Assembly: GCF_963675165.1 (NCBI RefSeq)
Contig: NC_087379.1
Coordinates: forward strand, 2,794,201 to 2,858,200
Reading direction: 5' to 3'
DNA length: 64,000 nucleotides
DNA from: Halichondria panicea
Lineage: Eukaryota > Porifera > Demospongiae > Suberitida > Halichondriidae
In this document: piece after piece, positions 10,401 through 21,524 of the stretch
How positions within the stretch are numbered: position 1 is the first letter of the stretch
Layout: each line of letters starts with the position of its first letter
Notes under the pieces: model-generated
Databases searched by the model: none
The model's input: only the letters and a program-made list of their open reading frames with translations
Told to the model about the DNA's origin: nothing
Program-made: the position numbers and the translations under genes

Positions 10401-13400
10401 TATGTAATCTGATTAAAAAGAAAACTGCCAAGCCGGATAATCGAGGTTCCGGATAATCGAGGGCCGGATAATCGAGGTTCTACTGTACCCACGAAAATAT
10501 TTCACCTTAAGGTAGCCAAGAGGCACACATAAAGAGATTAGGGCGTGCAACTGACTATATATCAGTCCTTCTTTTTATATGGAGTGGTGTTTAAAACAGA
10601 CATTAAACACATGCAATTTAAAATAATTTTCTTCACTAAAATAATGCATACAGGATATACATAATTATATCCATGCAGATATGTAACATTCTAAAATATT
10701 CCTGGTTTAATTGATTTAGTAAACGAACAATAATGATAGACTTACAGTCAAATCCAGACTGGTCATCCAGTTCACAGTGATAAGACTTGGCCATTGGAAC
10801 AGCCCCAAACTCCACCCTCAGTTTGTGAGTATCCACAACGGCACCATCGTTAATCAAGTGCAAGCCACAAAAGTTTGATTGAGAGCCCATCTCAAAGGAG
10901 CGTTTGACAGTGGACGTCTGCTCGGACACAAGACTTGTGACCACCAGCTCTAGTGTGTGGGCTCCAGGAGCTACGTCAGTGAATGTCATTCCTCCTTGTC
11001 TTTGATATCGAACTGCAGAAGGAGCACACAAATAATTATGAGAAATGTTACTTGTAGCTGTACCGTAGCTACAAATGAAAACTTAAATCTTCCTGAACGT
11101 ACACTAGTGAAGTCTATAATGAAAGCACCGCAGATGCTGATACCTCAGTGGAGATGCCAAAGCTACATAACATAAAGCTATACTAATACTTAATTTTATG
11201 CACATGATGAACATCATTACTTAATTTGCTGCATGCAAACTCATGGAGTGGGTAATGATCGACAATGATTGTTGTTAAAAACGATTGATGCCAAAGTTCA
11301 AGTCTAAAATTAATGGCTGCCATCAGCAGAGCCTTGCAGCTCTCTTCTCACTCTTGCAGCTACCAATAGCTAGCTTTCTAGTGCAGAACTAACTACTAAG
11401 TAGTGTAGCAACAATCGATAAACAAGTTTGGCTACGTGCTCTTTTGAAAAGGCTACAATGGCATTCCAAGTAAGCAAAACTAGGCATAACTCGAGAACGA
11501 AGCATTATTTTGCAAATCCACGAATTAAAATCCAAGAAAACATGACTAGAAGCCTATAGAAACTCTTACTTGCACTTCATTGATCCTTGAGCAGCTGTAG
11601 CAGTCTACACACACACACAGACAGACAGACAGACACGTGCACACACACACATACACACACACTACCGTATACCTCGCTTGCGCATGCGGGCAAAATTAAA
11701 GCTACAGTTTAGCCTTGGTCTTCCGAACACCTAGGGCATGTCCCCACCTCATCCAGATGGCTGAAATATTGGGGATACCAGAATGACTCTTACGAGCCAC
11801 GCCTACCAATAATTCGAGTAGCCTCTGCACGCAAAATCAGCAAACTGATGTCTATAGAGCTCTTAGAAATGTACTATAGTCTTAAACGTGGACAAAATGC
11901 ATCAGTGGACGGAGCAAGGTTAGCAATTAGCTATACGTAAGGCTTCTGCTAAATCAGCAATGCAAAAAGCTTTCAACCACGTGGACACTTAATGCACAGT
12001 GCGAGTAGGTGTTCGCTATATGAATTTGGCCAAATCTTACATCTGAGATTTCAGATGATCGGGGTTCGGATAATCGAGGCAACTGTATAGGGGTTTCACT
12101 AAAACTGAGCCTAATACTTACAATCTTCCTCTACCATTTTCTGGCCGAGAGAGCACGTTACTTTGTTCACTGGCCCACTGACAGAGAAATCCACAGACAC
12201 CGTACCTCCGTTGATTTGTGGGGAATTGTTGATTAGCCTCAGTGCTACTAACGCTCCTTCATTCAGTGCATCTGTAAAACGAAGAGAGAAAGAATTTAGA
12301 ATTGTGCAGAACCTTATACAAATAGGAAACGAAAGTCATTTAAACCAACGTTATGATATCACTGATCTTAGGTGTATAGCCTCCAGGCATGCATTTATGC
12401 TCTTACCAACACAAACAGGTTCAGACTGGTTCCATGTACCATTGTCCAGACAAATCCTTACAGCACTTCCCACGAGTACCAACCCATTCAGACAACTGTA
12501 CTTTGCCACAGATCCTGGCGTCCTCACCGAGGGGAGGGTCAGCATACTGTTGGGAGGGGGGAGCAGCAGGGAGCACTCAATTACTGCAGGGGAATGGGGG
12601 GGGGTCAATGTATACCTTAAGTACTTGTGCAACATAACTATTGAGCTATAAAATTATAGGTATCACCGTACAGTAAACCCAAAAGCATGTGAATGAGGTC
12701 AAGTTTAACAGGAGGGGTTATACCTTCCATAATCCATAACTTTTATGGTGCTAACAGAATTACTCACATGTACAAACTGGGGTGCTCCCAATCCACACTC
12801 CACCAGATAAGGCCAGACACGACCGCTGTGCATCACCCTCAAGTCGATAGCCAGTGTTGCAAGTGTAGGTGGCTACTGAGTGGACGGTTCGACCAGACAC
12901 AGTCACTGTGCCGTCCAGGGGATCACTCAGAATAGGGCACATTATCGCTGCATGCAAAGATAAATCACTATAGCTGAATTAACAAGCAGGAATGACAGTG
13001 ACCCATGCATGGAGTTGGTTAAGACTGCATAATTATTACCTACATCTACATGCATACTGCATAATAATATATAATTATAGCTAACTCTGCAATGGCAGTA
13101 ACTAATCACTGTAATGACAATAATTCTATAATCACGAACCACCCCTACACCTATATTACAACCCAGGCACACATCACCTCACTGTATTTAAAATTGATTT
13201 CTAAGATGGATTTTCTGTTGCTCAATGTATACTCAACGGTATATGTTCTGCTGCATGCTCGGTGTAATCGTATGTATATAGGTTTAAGGGGGCACTTTAA
13301 ATAATATTTTGCGAAACTATAATTATGTACACAATAAGGTTGTAGCCAATTAAGCAGTTGCCACAGATATGGTCAGTGGTGAACTGATTTTGTGACAAGG

Positions 13401-16400
13401 TTACCATAGGCATGCCTATCTGATCATAATGCTCATCAAATAGAGCTGTCACAATACACAACATGAGTTTAACAGAACAACAGAAGGCCTACCATCTTAG
13501 GAAGATGCGAACAAAAGTTGAAAGATTGGATGTCAACAAGGATGGGGTGGTCTCAAGAGAAGATTTCCAGCTTATGAGTGAAAGACTATCTGAGTACAGC
13601 CACCTCACTGAGCAACAAGCTATAGGGCAGTAAATGAGGTATTGATGCCTATTGCTGATAGACTACACCTTACACCTAGTGTAAAACACAGTCTTGAAGA
13701 ATTGGCACCGAAAATAATGCTATCAAGACTACCAGAAACAAGAGAAGCTCTAATGCACAAAAGCCACGATCCTTTGTTTGATGCTATTGGTGATGGCCAC
13801 ATTTCGGTGGAGGAGTTTACAATATATTTGAAAGTGGTGGCCCCGGACATGACAGGGGATGAAGCTGAACATGCTTTTAGCATCATTGATGCTGACAAAA
13901 ACGGAGAAATCAGCCGAGAGGAATTCTTAGCAGCTGCTACCAATTTTTTCTACGGAGTTGAGGAGACAGAGGCTGCTAATGTCTTCATGGGGAAGCTAAT
14001 TGATTAACATAACATGATAGCTAGTAGTATAAACGGTAAAAGAGAGCAACTTTGTAATGAACTTGCGTATTATGAGACACATGAAGCATTAATTTATTTC
14101 AGGCACAACAAAAAACCATGAATGTGTTACAAAGGATTTCGGTTGGTTGATCCTACTGTACATGTAGTTAAAATTTAAAGTGCAGCTAATCGTAACCACC
14201 AACGGCATCAACATAACCGCATGTACACGTATATATACAACGTGTAATAAAATGAGCTGGCAAAGTTTGGATGCACATAAAATTTTAACAAGCAATCAAC
14301 CGCCGTGAAATTACTGGATGCTTCTATTATGCACCGTCAATTACGGTGATAATAATAATCATTACTGAACTATCTGAGCATGCATAATTATATAGAAACC
14401 AGCAACCTTTGACATAGAATCCAGTACAGATTTTATTATGGCGTATTAAAGGTCACTTCGAGGTCAACTTCAACAAAAGAGTGTATGGGTAAAACATTTT
14501 GCCTGCTAAAAAGTGTAAAATTGCGATTATTATATGAAAGGTGTTTTTTTAAGCTTTCAGAAAATCATTAAATCGTTAATAGGAGATGATGATGTTGACG
14601 CATATATAAACACATTTAATTTATTGATAGGAGGACACTGTTGAAACATCTCATACCTTGACACGTGGGGGCTCTCCCGTTCCACACTCCTGTTGGCATA
14701 CACGTGCGAGTGTTCCCCTGGAGACCAGCCAGCTGGTAGCCAAAAATACAAGAGTAGACTGCCACTGAGCCGGGATTATTCTCATCCGTGAAAGACACTA
14801 TTCTGCCATTCTCTGGCACAGTGAGATTGGCACACACACTGGCTGCAAAGGGGTAGATCAATTATTAGCACATGCAGGATATGCATTAAATTTAATCAGT
14901 GATTTGGAGGCATGTGCATGGTACGATACCATGCACATGCCTACTAGGCGGAAGATCTACGACTAGGTAAATCCATTGATTCTAACAAAAACCAAGGCTT
15001 CAGACAGCAATACATTACCATTTCAAAATGAGGTATTTCAGAACCAACATGTACAGTACCATAGACTTGTACAGTACCATTGACCGTGCCTAGATTTAAT
15101 ACGCTTCTGTAGGGAGTTCTATTACATCAGGTTCAAAATGGTATAGCCTTATAACGTACAATCATCATCCTCCAAAATGACTCGTGCTGTTCGGACGTCA
15201 ATGACAAAATTCCTAAAGAAAAATGTGTACACTCGTACAGTGAACTCTTCCCTGCCCTCAGGGAGATTGTCCCGGTAATTGTAGATGAAAAAACACTTCC
15301 GCTCTGAGTCACTGATGTTAAAGAAGATGTAACCAAGAGGGAAATAATCCAGTCTCTCTGCACGTGTGTATATGTGTTGTGCACTTGTTGCACGCTGGGG
15401 TTTGACAGAGTTCCATAATCTTATCATGTACAGTAAAAATAAATGGGGAATACTAACTACAGTGGTAGAAGTGTGCACTTTTTATCTGGCCATAACATAT
15501 ACTGCAGAGCAGCTATAGAACTTAGCGTAAATACACATTCACTACAAGAACTCAATGCACATACACAATGCACTAGACATTAAATTACTATTTGCACATA
15601 ATAATACCAAGAGTAGATAAGAGTAAGAGTGTTGAACTGCTGTAGTATATATAGTGGAACCGCATTTGCCTTGACATGCGTCATCACTGTCGTTACTATT
15701 CGAGTGCTGTTAAGTAAACTGTGGTCTGTGGTTTGTAGCACTGAACTGTGCAATCACAGCATGTGCGGTTTCTGGGAAGTGTTGCTAACATAACTGATTA
15801 CTATCAAGTGATGACGCAGGAGCAGGCAAATGCTGTTACTAGCAGTTCAACACTCTTACTCTTATCTACTCTTGATTATACAAATTACACATTCTGCACA
15901 GTGTCCAACCTAAAGCAGACCCACTCTCAGTCACGAGGAGGCCTCTCATGGTGCCCCGCCCACTAGGCAGGCGGAGACACACCTCCACACCGCTCTCCCC
16001 CTCAAAAGAGCTGTACACACTCTCCTCGAACGTGATCACTGGAAACGAAATCAAAATAGGAGCAAGTAGCAATAAAATTATACAGAATACTACTTATACA
16101 ACATGAGGTTTAAACAGACAAAGGTCAGAAGCCATACAAATTCTCGTCAGAAGGCCGTAAGAGAAAATTAGATCTACTAGCTATATCTTATACATAAAAT
16201 ATGGCTTAGATTTCACAAGCCAACAAAGGTATAGCAGTATGCACCAACCAAGGGCAAACTGCGGCTTTCCCCCCATCCTCCAACAGCTGGTCGGGCCAAA
16301 CCCACCACGGCCTTTTCTTGGCTATATCCAACCATGTTTCACATACTGCATGTGTATATAGACTATAATATAGTACCATCATTGTCCATGATTGTCACTG

Positions 16401-19400
16401 TTGCTTGGAACGGTTGCAGCTCAGAGTTTGCAGAGGTGAGACTAACTGTGAATGTTTCCATTCTCTCAGCACTGTCATCGTCAATAATAGTCACATTCAC
16501 ACATCGTCTCTCCCCCGACCCGATCACGAAGGCTTGGGCCACCTCAACATAGTCAAGGCCACCTAGAGGTTTATTGCACAATGTCATGTTTCTTCAATCA
16601 ACGTAATACTCAAGACAAAATGAATACACCAACAGCAACATTGTGCATGACCATGCATAATATCAGGAGTACATGAATAGGAGTAAGCAACTACTATACA
16701 GCCCATACAAACGTGTTGTTATCTCACTGTGTCATGCCACGTCATACTACATGTGTAAAACGCCCACATCTCAAGTGGCCTACAACCACAATCAAAACAG
16801 TGTGGTTAATTACATACATTGTGCAAGCACACTTGGTAGAATAGGTCCAGGTGGCTAGCTCTTGCACAAAATGAAGAAAAGCAAAGAAACATGAACATAG
16901 CAATTAAAGCAACTGTGATAGAAGTTGCCAAAAGCGTGAATAAAATAATCTAGCATTGGTGAGAAAATTAACTGAAGAAGTAGAGAAGCTACCACAACTA
17001 GAGATGTACCCTGAGAGAAAACAGGTTTTTAATAATTATAATCTCTAAGAAACAGGATGATGGCTTGGTGAAGCTTGCAGACTGCCTGTGCAATCAATAC
17101 AAACAATTTTACATCAAGTGTAAAGGCAAAGATGCATACTTAAATTTTCAAATTCAGTGGTACGATTTCCTACGTTGCATTGCATCTGGGGTAGAAATAA
17201 AGCCCTCAAAAGACTCACAAGTAATCGACTCAGACTATGAAGAAACTCCTACTTTTAGTGCTTGGGCATCCCTTGTTACTGCTGTGTCTCTCAAGGTTGA
17301 CGTTGTTTTCCTCAGACACACAACTTGCAATATTCCATGACATTGCAAGTAAGAGATGGAGCAACTTTAGCAGCTTGTCACACCTCTAGTTTAGTTCTCT
17401 CTATACACGGTAACCTGGCACCACACACAATGCTAACTGCTTTGCATTGCATCAAACATGTTATTCAGCAAAGATTAGTTATGCCAATTCTGTCTTTTTC
17501 TAAGGTTAAGCATTCTCTAGATGATATTAGCTGAGTAGATCTAGATCTATGCTATTCTCTAAGTCTTGTATATAGTTTCAGCCTAGCCTGCACATGCACT
17601 TCACTCTTGTTGACAATTTCTACATGTAAGTGAGCCTACCATGCAGCCATACATGGTCATGTGTACACAAAGTAACCACAGTTTACACTACTACATGTGT
17701 TTGTGACGTAGTGAGATAATAACCAATTTATATGGTGTACATAGTAGTTGCTTACTCCTATTCATGTACTCCTGATAATATACATATCGTTGTTAATGTT
17801 TAAAGTTTACTAAGACTATATAGATTGACTAAAGTGCCATGTTTATTTTACTTTTCAGAGTTTTTTCAGCCTTTACTAAGATCGACAGTTAATGACAATT
17901 ATTTTCCCTAGCCTCCACACATAGCTATAACTTCTAAATTGAATAGCTCCATTGCAGCAAACTTTAGAACGATCATCATAATAAGCACGAGTATACCACA
18001 GCAAGATGTACTACTTGAAGTCTTGGATTGAATAACTCTCCATTGCAGCAAACTTTAGAACGATCATCATAATAAGCACGAGTATACCACAGCAAGATGT
18101 ACTACTTGAAGTCTTGGATTGAATAACTCCATTGCAGCAAACTTTAGAACGATCATCATAAGCATGAGTACCACAGCAAGATGTACTACTTGAAGTCTTG
18201 AATTGAATAACTCCGTTGCAGCAAACTTTAGAAAGATCATCATAAGCACGACTACCACAGCAAGATGTACTACTTGAAGTCTTGGATTGAACAACTCCAT
18301 TGCAGCAAACTTTAGAATGATCATCATAAGCACAACTACCACAGCAAGATGTACTACTTGAAGTTTTGAATTGAACAACTCCATTGCAGCAAGTTAGAAT
18401 TAGGATTGTAGTATCCACAACCTACAGACGTGTACAAGTGGTGTTAGTATGCCACATCAACTGTGTGAACTATTAAAAAAACTCACCACATTCTCCGAAG
18501 CCTAGAAGATTGATGAAGAACAAGAAAAGAAGCGCAAAGTTGACACACTCCTTCATTCTGTTATACTAGCTCCTACAATTACTTAAAACTTTCCTACAAT
18601 TATAATGGTTCAGGTGCCCTATAGTCTAATTATGAAAACTGATCAGATGTCTATTAATTTTATAGTTGATCCAAAGATATATACGATAACTGACGGTAAC
18701 TGACGGCAACCAACAACAAAACTGCATCACTGGCTACAAATCAAACAACAACTACACGACACACATGCACATGTCAGTGAGTATACACACACAAAGCAGC
18801 ACCCAAGATTAGGTGTCCATCAGTAAATGTATATAAGTATTTATATCAATTAATGCAACAAACAGCTCAGTTTATAAAAAGTACTAGCATAGTGGAAATT
18901 ATACCAAAAGCAGCCAATTAGGACATCAGTTTGACTTACTTTTAGCTGATCCATCGCTACTGAAGATCAGAGAGCTTTCCACTTGCATATTCGAGTCCGT
19001 GGTGAAGACCACACACACCTGAAACTGGGGGTCTCCTTCAGTCACAGTGTAAGAGCTTTGCTCAAACTGGGGAGCTATGAAGAGAAAGATTGAAATGCCT
19101 AATACACAATCATGCAGGGCGGTTATTTATTAAATATTCAGTTACTAAAAAGGTGCATGACTAATGACTTCACTGCGAAACACGTCCAAAAATCAGATTA
19201 ATTATCACATTATTATAAACTAGAGCTTGATAATTATAATACACATGAGATATGCACTGTGGACAAGGATACCACAACAAAGAAACCTGGAGTCTTAGAA
19301 ATAACAATGGTTCCTGATCCACAATCATAACTCTAGCTTTCTACTTTAGTGACCCTTTTACATTGTTCTGGTACAGGATCACTTCAGCTGCAAGTTAAGT

Positions 19401-21409
19401 GCTCGAATAAAGGCTGCATGTAGCTAGCCTGAGGAGGTACGACAGACGCGGTGCAGCTCAGGCAATTAGCCTTTGATTGAGCAATAATTATCCGCCCACG
19501 CCCCGTCGTATGTTTTTGCTGAAAGTAATCAGAGGCTAATTGCTTGAGCTGCACCGCGCCTGTCGGACCTCCTCTGGTAGCTAGCTAGCCTTACAGCCAA
19601 TGTGCAGTTTAAGCCTCTCTCGTTTTATTCGACAACAAAGCTTTAACTGCCACTATTAAACCAATAGGCTCCATATCCCGTGGCCGCCCATACGCCTAAA
19701 GTTAATTGCTTTGTCTGAACAGTATTATGTGACTCACTTTCATCGTTATCACCAATGTAGAGCAGGAAAGTTTCAGAGAAGTTTCCAATGGATGTGTTAG
19801 CACTCTTGATCGTTATTCCCACCACCTCCAATAGTCCTTCAAACAACTCATCGTCCACAACAGTGAAGTTCACACACACCAACTCATTCGGAAAGGAAGT
19901 AATGAACTCAGTCATCTCTGGGGGTACGAAAATGTGCTCTTATCAATTAATTGGTGTTGCTTTCCACCAATCAATACTGAAACAAATTATGTGATCTGTG
20001 TGCAGTACGGTATGGTAGCATATGCTATAATTATACATTCTATTATATGTAGTCAAACTGAGAATTCTTTATAAGTACAGTATTATGTATACAATTCCCA
20101 ATGCACGTATAATGCAAAAATAAGGCACGAAGGCCATTCAGGCGGAACACATGACCACGATAATATTTATCGTAATGTGCACTGCCTTGGACTGTAATTA
20201 TTGTCATGTACCAACTACTGACAGCACACACAAGACATATAAGACTCACCCTCAAGGTCAGGTCCGCTAGTTTGCACAACCAGTGGCAGCTCGATGATTC
20301 CACCTGTCAGACAGAGCTGAGACACACCCACATTCTCGGCCACCACCTCTCGATCGGACAACAGCTGAGGACCTGAAGCAATTAATCACAAGGTCAACAG
20401 AATAACAAACAGATGTACATGTCAACCCGACAGCCTATAGCTATACACATTGGTATAAGCAAGTTGACTTGTTAACACACACTATACTTGATGGTAAGGC
20501 ACTAGCTAACTGTCATTATCCATGATGGTGATGGATATTGTGGAGAGCACTTCCCCCCAACGCAAGTCGAGCAGACCAATCAGGAAGAACTCCCTCCCCT
20601 CTACTAGAGAGTCGTCAAGAATAGTCACGTCGAAACACACCAGCTCTTCCGGATGAGGCCTGAACTCATCCACATACACACGAACATAGTCGACTCTCTC
20701 TGTAGAAAAGACACAATCAAAGTGGAGCCGTATTACCTCAGCATAGGTTATTACATACGTGTTTCAATAATTCTAGCCCCCAAATAATACTATACATGTT
20801 GTTGAAAATTCCGAGAGTTGTGATCAAATCAAAGGTGTACGTGTGCAAAGGCTGTAGCTATAAGGATTGTACATGTAAATAGGTGTGCCTGTGTACCTAT
20901 AGCTGCAGGGCAGGGTCCACCAGAACAACGTTCAGCTGAGCCTCGAGTACTGAAGAGACCAAAGCTCCTCTTGTTTGGACCCCCTTTCACACACAATGTG
21001 TCCGTCAATACACCCACATCCTCAGCCACGATGATGGACTCTACCGTAAAATCTGTGTCCATATCGGCTAATAAGGAGAGAACAAAACGCTCTAAAAGAG
21101 AAACTATAATTTTACTATAACATCACATACAGTGGTGAGCTAATTAACTTACATTCAAATCTCTTTTCAATGACATGGTTTCTCAGGCTGCGTTCAGCCA
21201 CCAGTTCTGTAGAGAAAAAAGGCGGTACAGTTGTTGCATAGATATCACATATTCATACCCGCTTCTATCTACAGAAATACAGTAGGCTAGATTGACAGAG
21301 TCATATATAATTCAGTGGGTATAATTATAACATGGGTACCTGCTCTGGGGCATAAGGGAAGTGTCAGAAGGGCACCCCAGGCCCACAGGACTGCACCAAA
21401 CAGCACCAT
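7486..21409 (-). CDS. Secreted Calx-beta / sushi (CCP) / Ig-like repeat extracellular protein, 16 exons
   Basis: Coding exons (minus, 5' to 3'): 21409-21340, 21206-21153, 21067-20897, 20699-20511, 20372-20250, 19917-19738, 19074-18940, 16562-16377, 16038-15910, 15357-15160, 14842-14657, 12947-12768, 12583-12407, 12271-12122, 11012-10746, 7634-7486. They total 2544 nt, 847 residues, with one open frame. Every internal exon is a multiple of three and every intron is phase 1. Residues 1-23 (MVLFGAVLWAWG...) form a signal peptide. Four Calx-beta repeats cover about 42-478, each split by an intron after a GSA-type turn, with marks such as CVNVTIIDDD and TIMDND. Three sushi domains follow (479-659), then two repeats of an Ig-like module with a C-x(n)-C strand and L-x-PG-x-H-x-L. 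No membrane segment is visible, so it is a secreted matrix or adhesion protein. It lacks other aggregation-factor domains. Exons could have been missed in the two longest introns. Confidence 0.82.
7930..9390 (-). mobile_element. CR1/L2/Jockey-like LINE reverse transcriptase remnant
   Basis: Minus-strand translation, across several frames and stops, gives an ordered non-LTR reverse transcriptase: SNVTPIHKADG, NQFGFRSGFSTQDALLA, FFDIRKAFDFIPH (palm motif), YAGDILL in place of the YADD box, KYLGVTISKNLSW, LPKLEYCAAVWDP, and a terminal IPKWNSLPPEV block. The longest intact stretch is 8102-8659; the frame shifts near 8140 before the C-terminal block. The 5' part stops abruptly at about 9390, next to the TIR element at 9402. 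A T-rich tract (7850-7872 on plus) lies past the 3' end. It is dead and sits inside the last intron of the Calx-beta gene. Clade is approximate. Confidence 0.8.
9402..10107. mobile_element. TIR element of the TTAA-flanked family
   Basis: Left end ACGGTCTAGTGTTTGCTCAT is repeated inverted at the right end as a CATGAGGAAACACTAGACCGT block, followed by AACCTTAA. Both termini continue into an ATATTCATGAG palindromic motif. The 706-base interior has no recognisable protein. A relative with complete TTAA flanks lies at 45806-46304. It abuts the truncated 5' edge of the LINE. Confidence 0.65.
10130..10512. mobile_element. Part of a CCTTAAGG-type MITE interrupted by a pogo-like insertion
   Basis: The flanks 10130-10174 (ATTCGCAGAAATAGCAGAAA then TTAA) and 10488-10512 (CCCACGAAAATATTTCACCT) are the two consecutive parts of the MITE seen whole at 2596-2792 and 52618-52809. 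Removing 10177-10485 and one TA copy restores that order, so the host copy was there first. Confidence 0.7.
10177..10485. mobile_element. Pogo/Tigger-like MITE with TA target duplication
   Basis: Termini are CAGTAGAACCTCGATTATCC and the reverse complement GGATAATCGAGGTTCTACTG, flanked by TA on both sides (10175-10176 and 10486-10487). This TIR sequence and the TA target are typical of pogo-like (Tc1/mariner superfamily) non-autonomous elements. The right side carries two or three repeats of CCGGATAATCGAGG. No transposase is present. Confidence 0.8.
11105..11690 (+). repeat. Dispersed 500-600 bp repeat with CA/GACA microsatellite (copy 1)
   Basis: The unit starts near AAAGCACCGCAGATGCTGAT, passes a block GCATTATTTTGCAAATCCAC and ends in a (CA)n/(CAGA)n tract and CCGTATACCTCGCTTGCGC. 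Other copies: 27895-27947 plus 28953-29320 (split by an insertion), 33835-34200 (inverted, incomplete) and 47583-48085 (inverted). Both ends read ATGCCTCGGTG inward, so it may be a decayed DNA element. It lies in the Calx-beta gene's intron 14. Confidence 0.6.
13463..14007 (+). pseudogene. Intronless EF-hand protein copy (sarcoplasmic Ca-binding protein-like), frameshifted
   Basis: Antisense to the Calx-beta gene, inside the intron between sushi exons 14842-14657 and 12947-12768. From the ATG at 13463 one frame reads 56 codons, with an intact EF-hand loop DVNKDGVVSRED, and stops at 13633. From 13627 the next frame continues without a break to a stop at 14007. One missing base around 13625 explains the switch. 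The second half holds FDAIGDGHISVEEF, an EF-hand whose calcium loop is three residues short, and an intact last EF-hand DADKNGEISREE. Helix spacing matches invertebrate sarcoplasmic calcium-binding or calexcitin-like proteins of about 180 residues. The lack of introns suggests a retrocopy, though no poly(A) tail is left. A sequencing error could explain the frameshift but not the shortened loop. Confidence 0.65.
14909..14941. repeat. Perfect 15-bp hairpin with 3-base loop
   Basis: GGCATGTGCATGGTA, loop CGA, then TACCATGCACATGCC. It lies in the intron just upstream of the first sushi exon of the Calx-beta gene. No known structural RNA is recognised. Confidence 0.6.
17065..17534 (+). other. Two overlapping unrecognised reading frames in an intron
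   Basis: Antisense to the Calx-beta gene, in its 2.4-kb intron 7, frames at 17065-17340 (91 codons) and 17325-17534 (69 codons) overlap in different phases, as a frameshifted remnant might. The first contains NFQIQWYDFLRCIASGVEI and an acidic stretch SDYEETPTF. I recognise no domain, signal peptide or splice structure. A decayed mobile-element frame or chance are both possible. Confidence 0.2.
17940..18556 (-). CDS. Galaxin-like Cys-rich secreted protein with 28-residue repeats, apparently frameshifted; nested in an intron
   Basis: Exon 1 (18556-18487) encodes a signal peptide beginning MKECVNFALLFLFFINLL and ends in a GTGAGT donor, phase 1. A 65-nt intron leads to exon 2 at 18421. Exon 2 holds 84-base repeats whose translation, CCNGVVQSKTSS then TSCCGSRAYDDLSKV, has the paired Cys-Cys, CCG-x(2)-Y and CC-x-G pattern of galaxins, secreted proteins first described from coral skeletal matrix. 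In the spliced frame the first unit reads CGYYNPNSN, then a 2-base deletion relative to the other units shifts out of the dicysteine frame and leads to an early stop. The frame from 18418 gives three clean units. The last two units carry 5 and 7 extra bases and shift again. It may be a decaying gene, or the assembly may be imperfect here. It lies wholly within intron 7 (16563-18939) of the Calx-beta gene, same strand. Confidence 0.6.
19283..19660 (+). repeat. Dispersed repeat, copy 1 (interrupted by a foldback MITE)
   Basis: The blocks CTAGCTTTCTACTTTAGTGA, CGAATAAAGGC and the later TTTTATTCGACAACAAAGCT match 50720-50990 in the same order. In this copy the two halves are separated by the foldback element 19432-19573, which is absent from the other copy. 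It lies in intron 6 of the Calx-beta gene. Confidence 0.6.
19432..19573. mobile_element. Foldback MITE with AGGAGGTACGACA termini
   Basis: A 142-base hairpin. The left arm AGGAGGTACGACAGACGCGG continuing to GGCAATTAGCC pairs with GGCTAATTGCTTGAGCTGCA continuing to GACCTCCT. It sits inside the repeat at 19283-19660. It shares only its terminal 12-13 bases with the foldbacks at 34515-35922 and 46316-46484. Confidence 0.75.
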
Positions 21410-21524
21410 CACAATTCCTTTTGTTCAGGATGTGGCATGCTTGTGTAGATGCCATTAGTGATAAGTGATCATGACATTCTTGCACTTGCCACAACAAAAC
21501 ATTTAAAGCTATACTGAACAAACA

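Noticed and set aside
10171-10431. 86-codon minus frame
   Set aside because: Lies wholly within the pogo-like MITE, whose termini and TA duplications are clear; no protein similarity seen.
13620-13943. 107-codon minus frame
   Set aside because: Antisense shadow of the EF-hand copy, which has recognisable calcium-binding loops on plus.
18067-18384. Second 105-codon minus frame over the 84-bp repeats (Val/Leu-rich)
   Set aside because: Any frame stays open in an 84-base array once open in one unit; only the dicysteine frame matches a known family.
7486-21409. Identification of the Calx-beta gene as a sponge aggregation-factor core protein
   Set aside because: Calx-beta repeats alone are not diagnostic; other aggregation-factor domains were not seen, while sushi domains are present.
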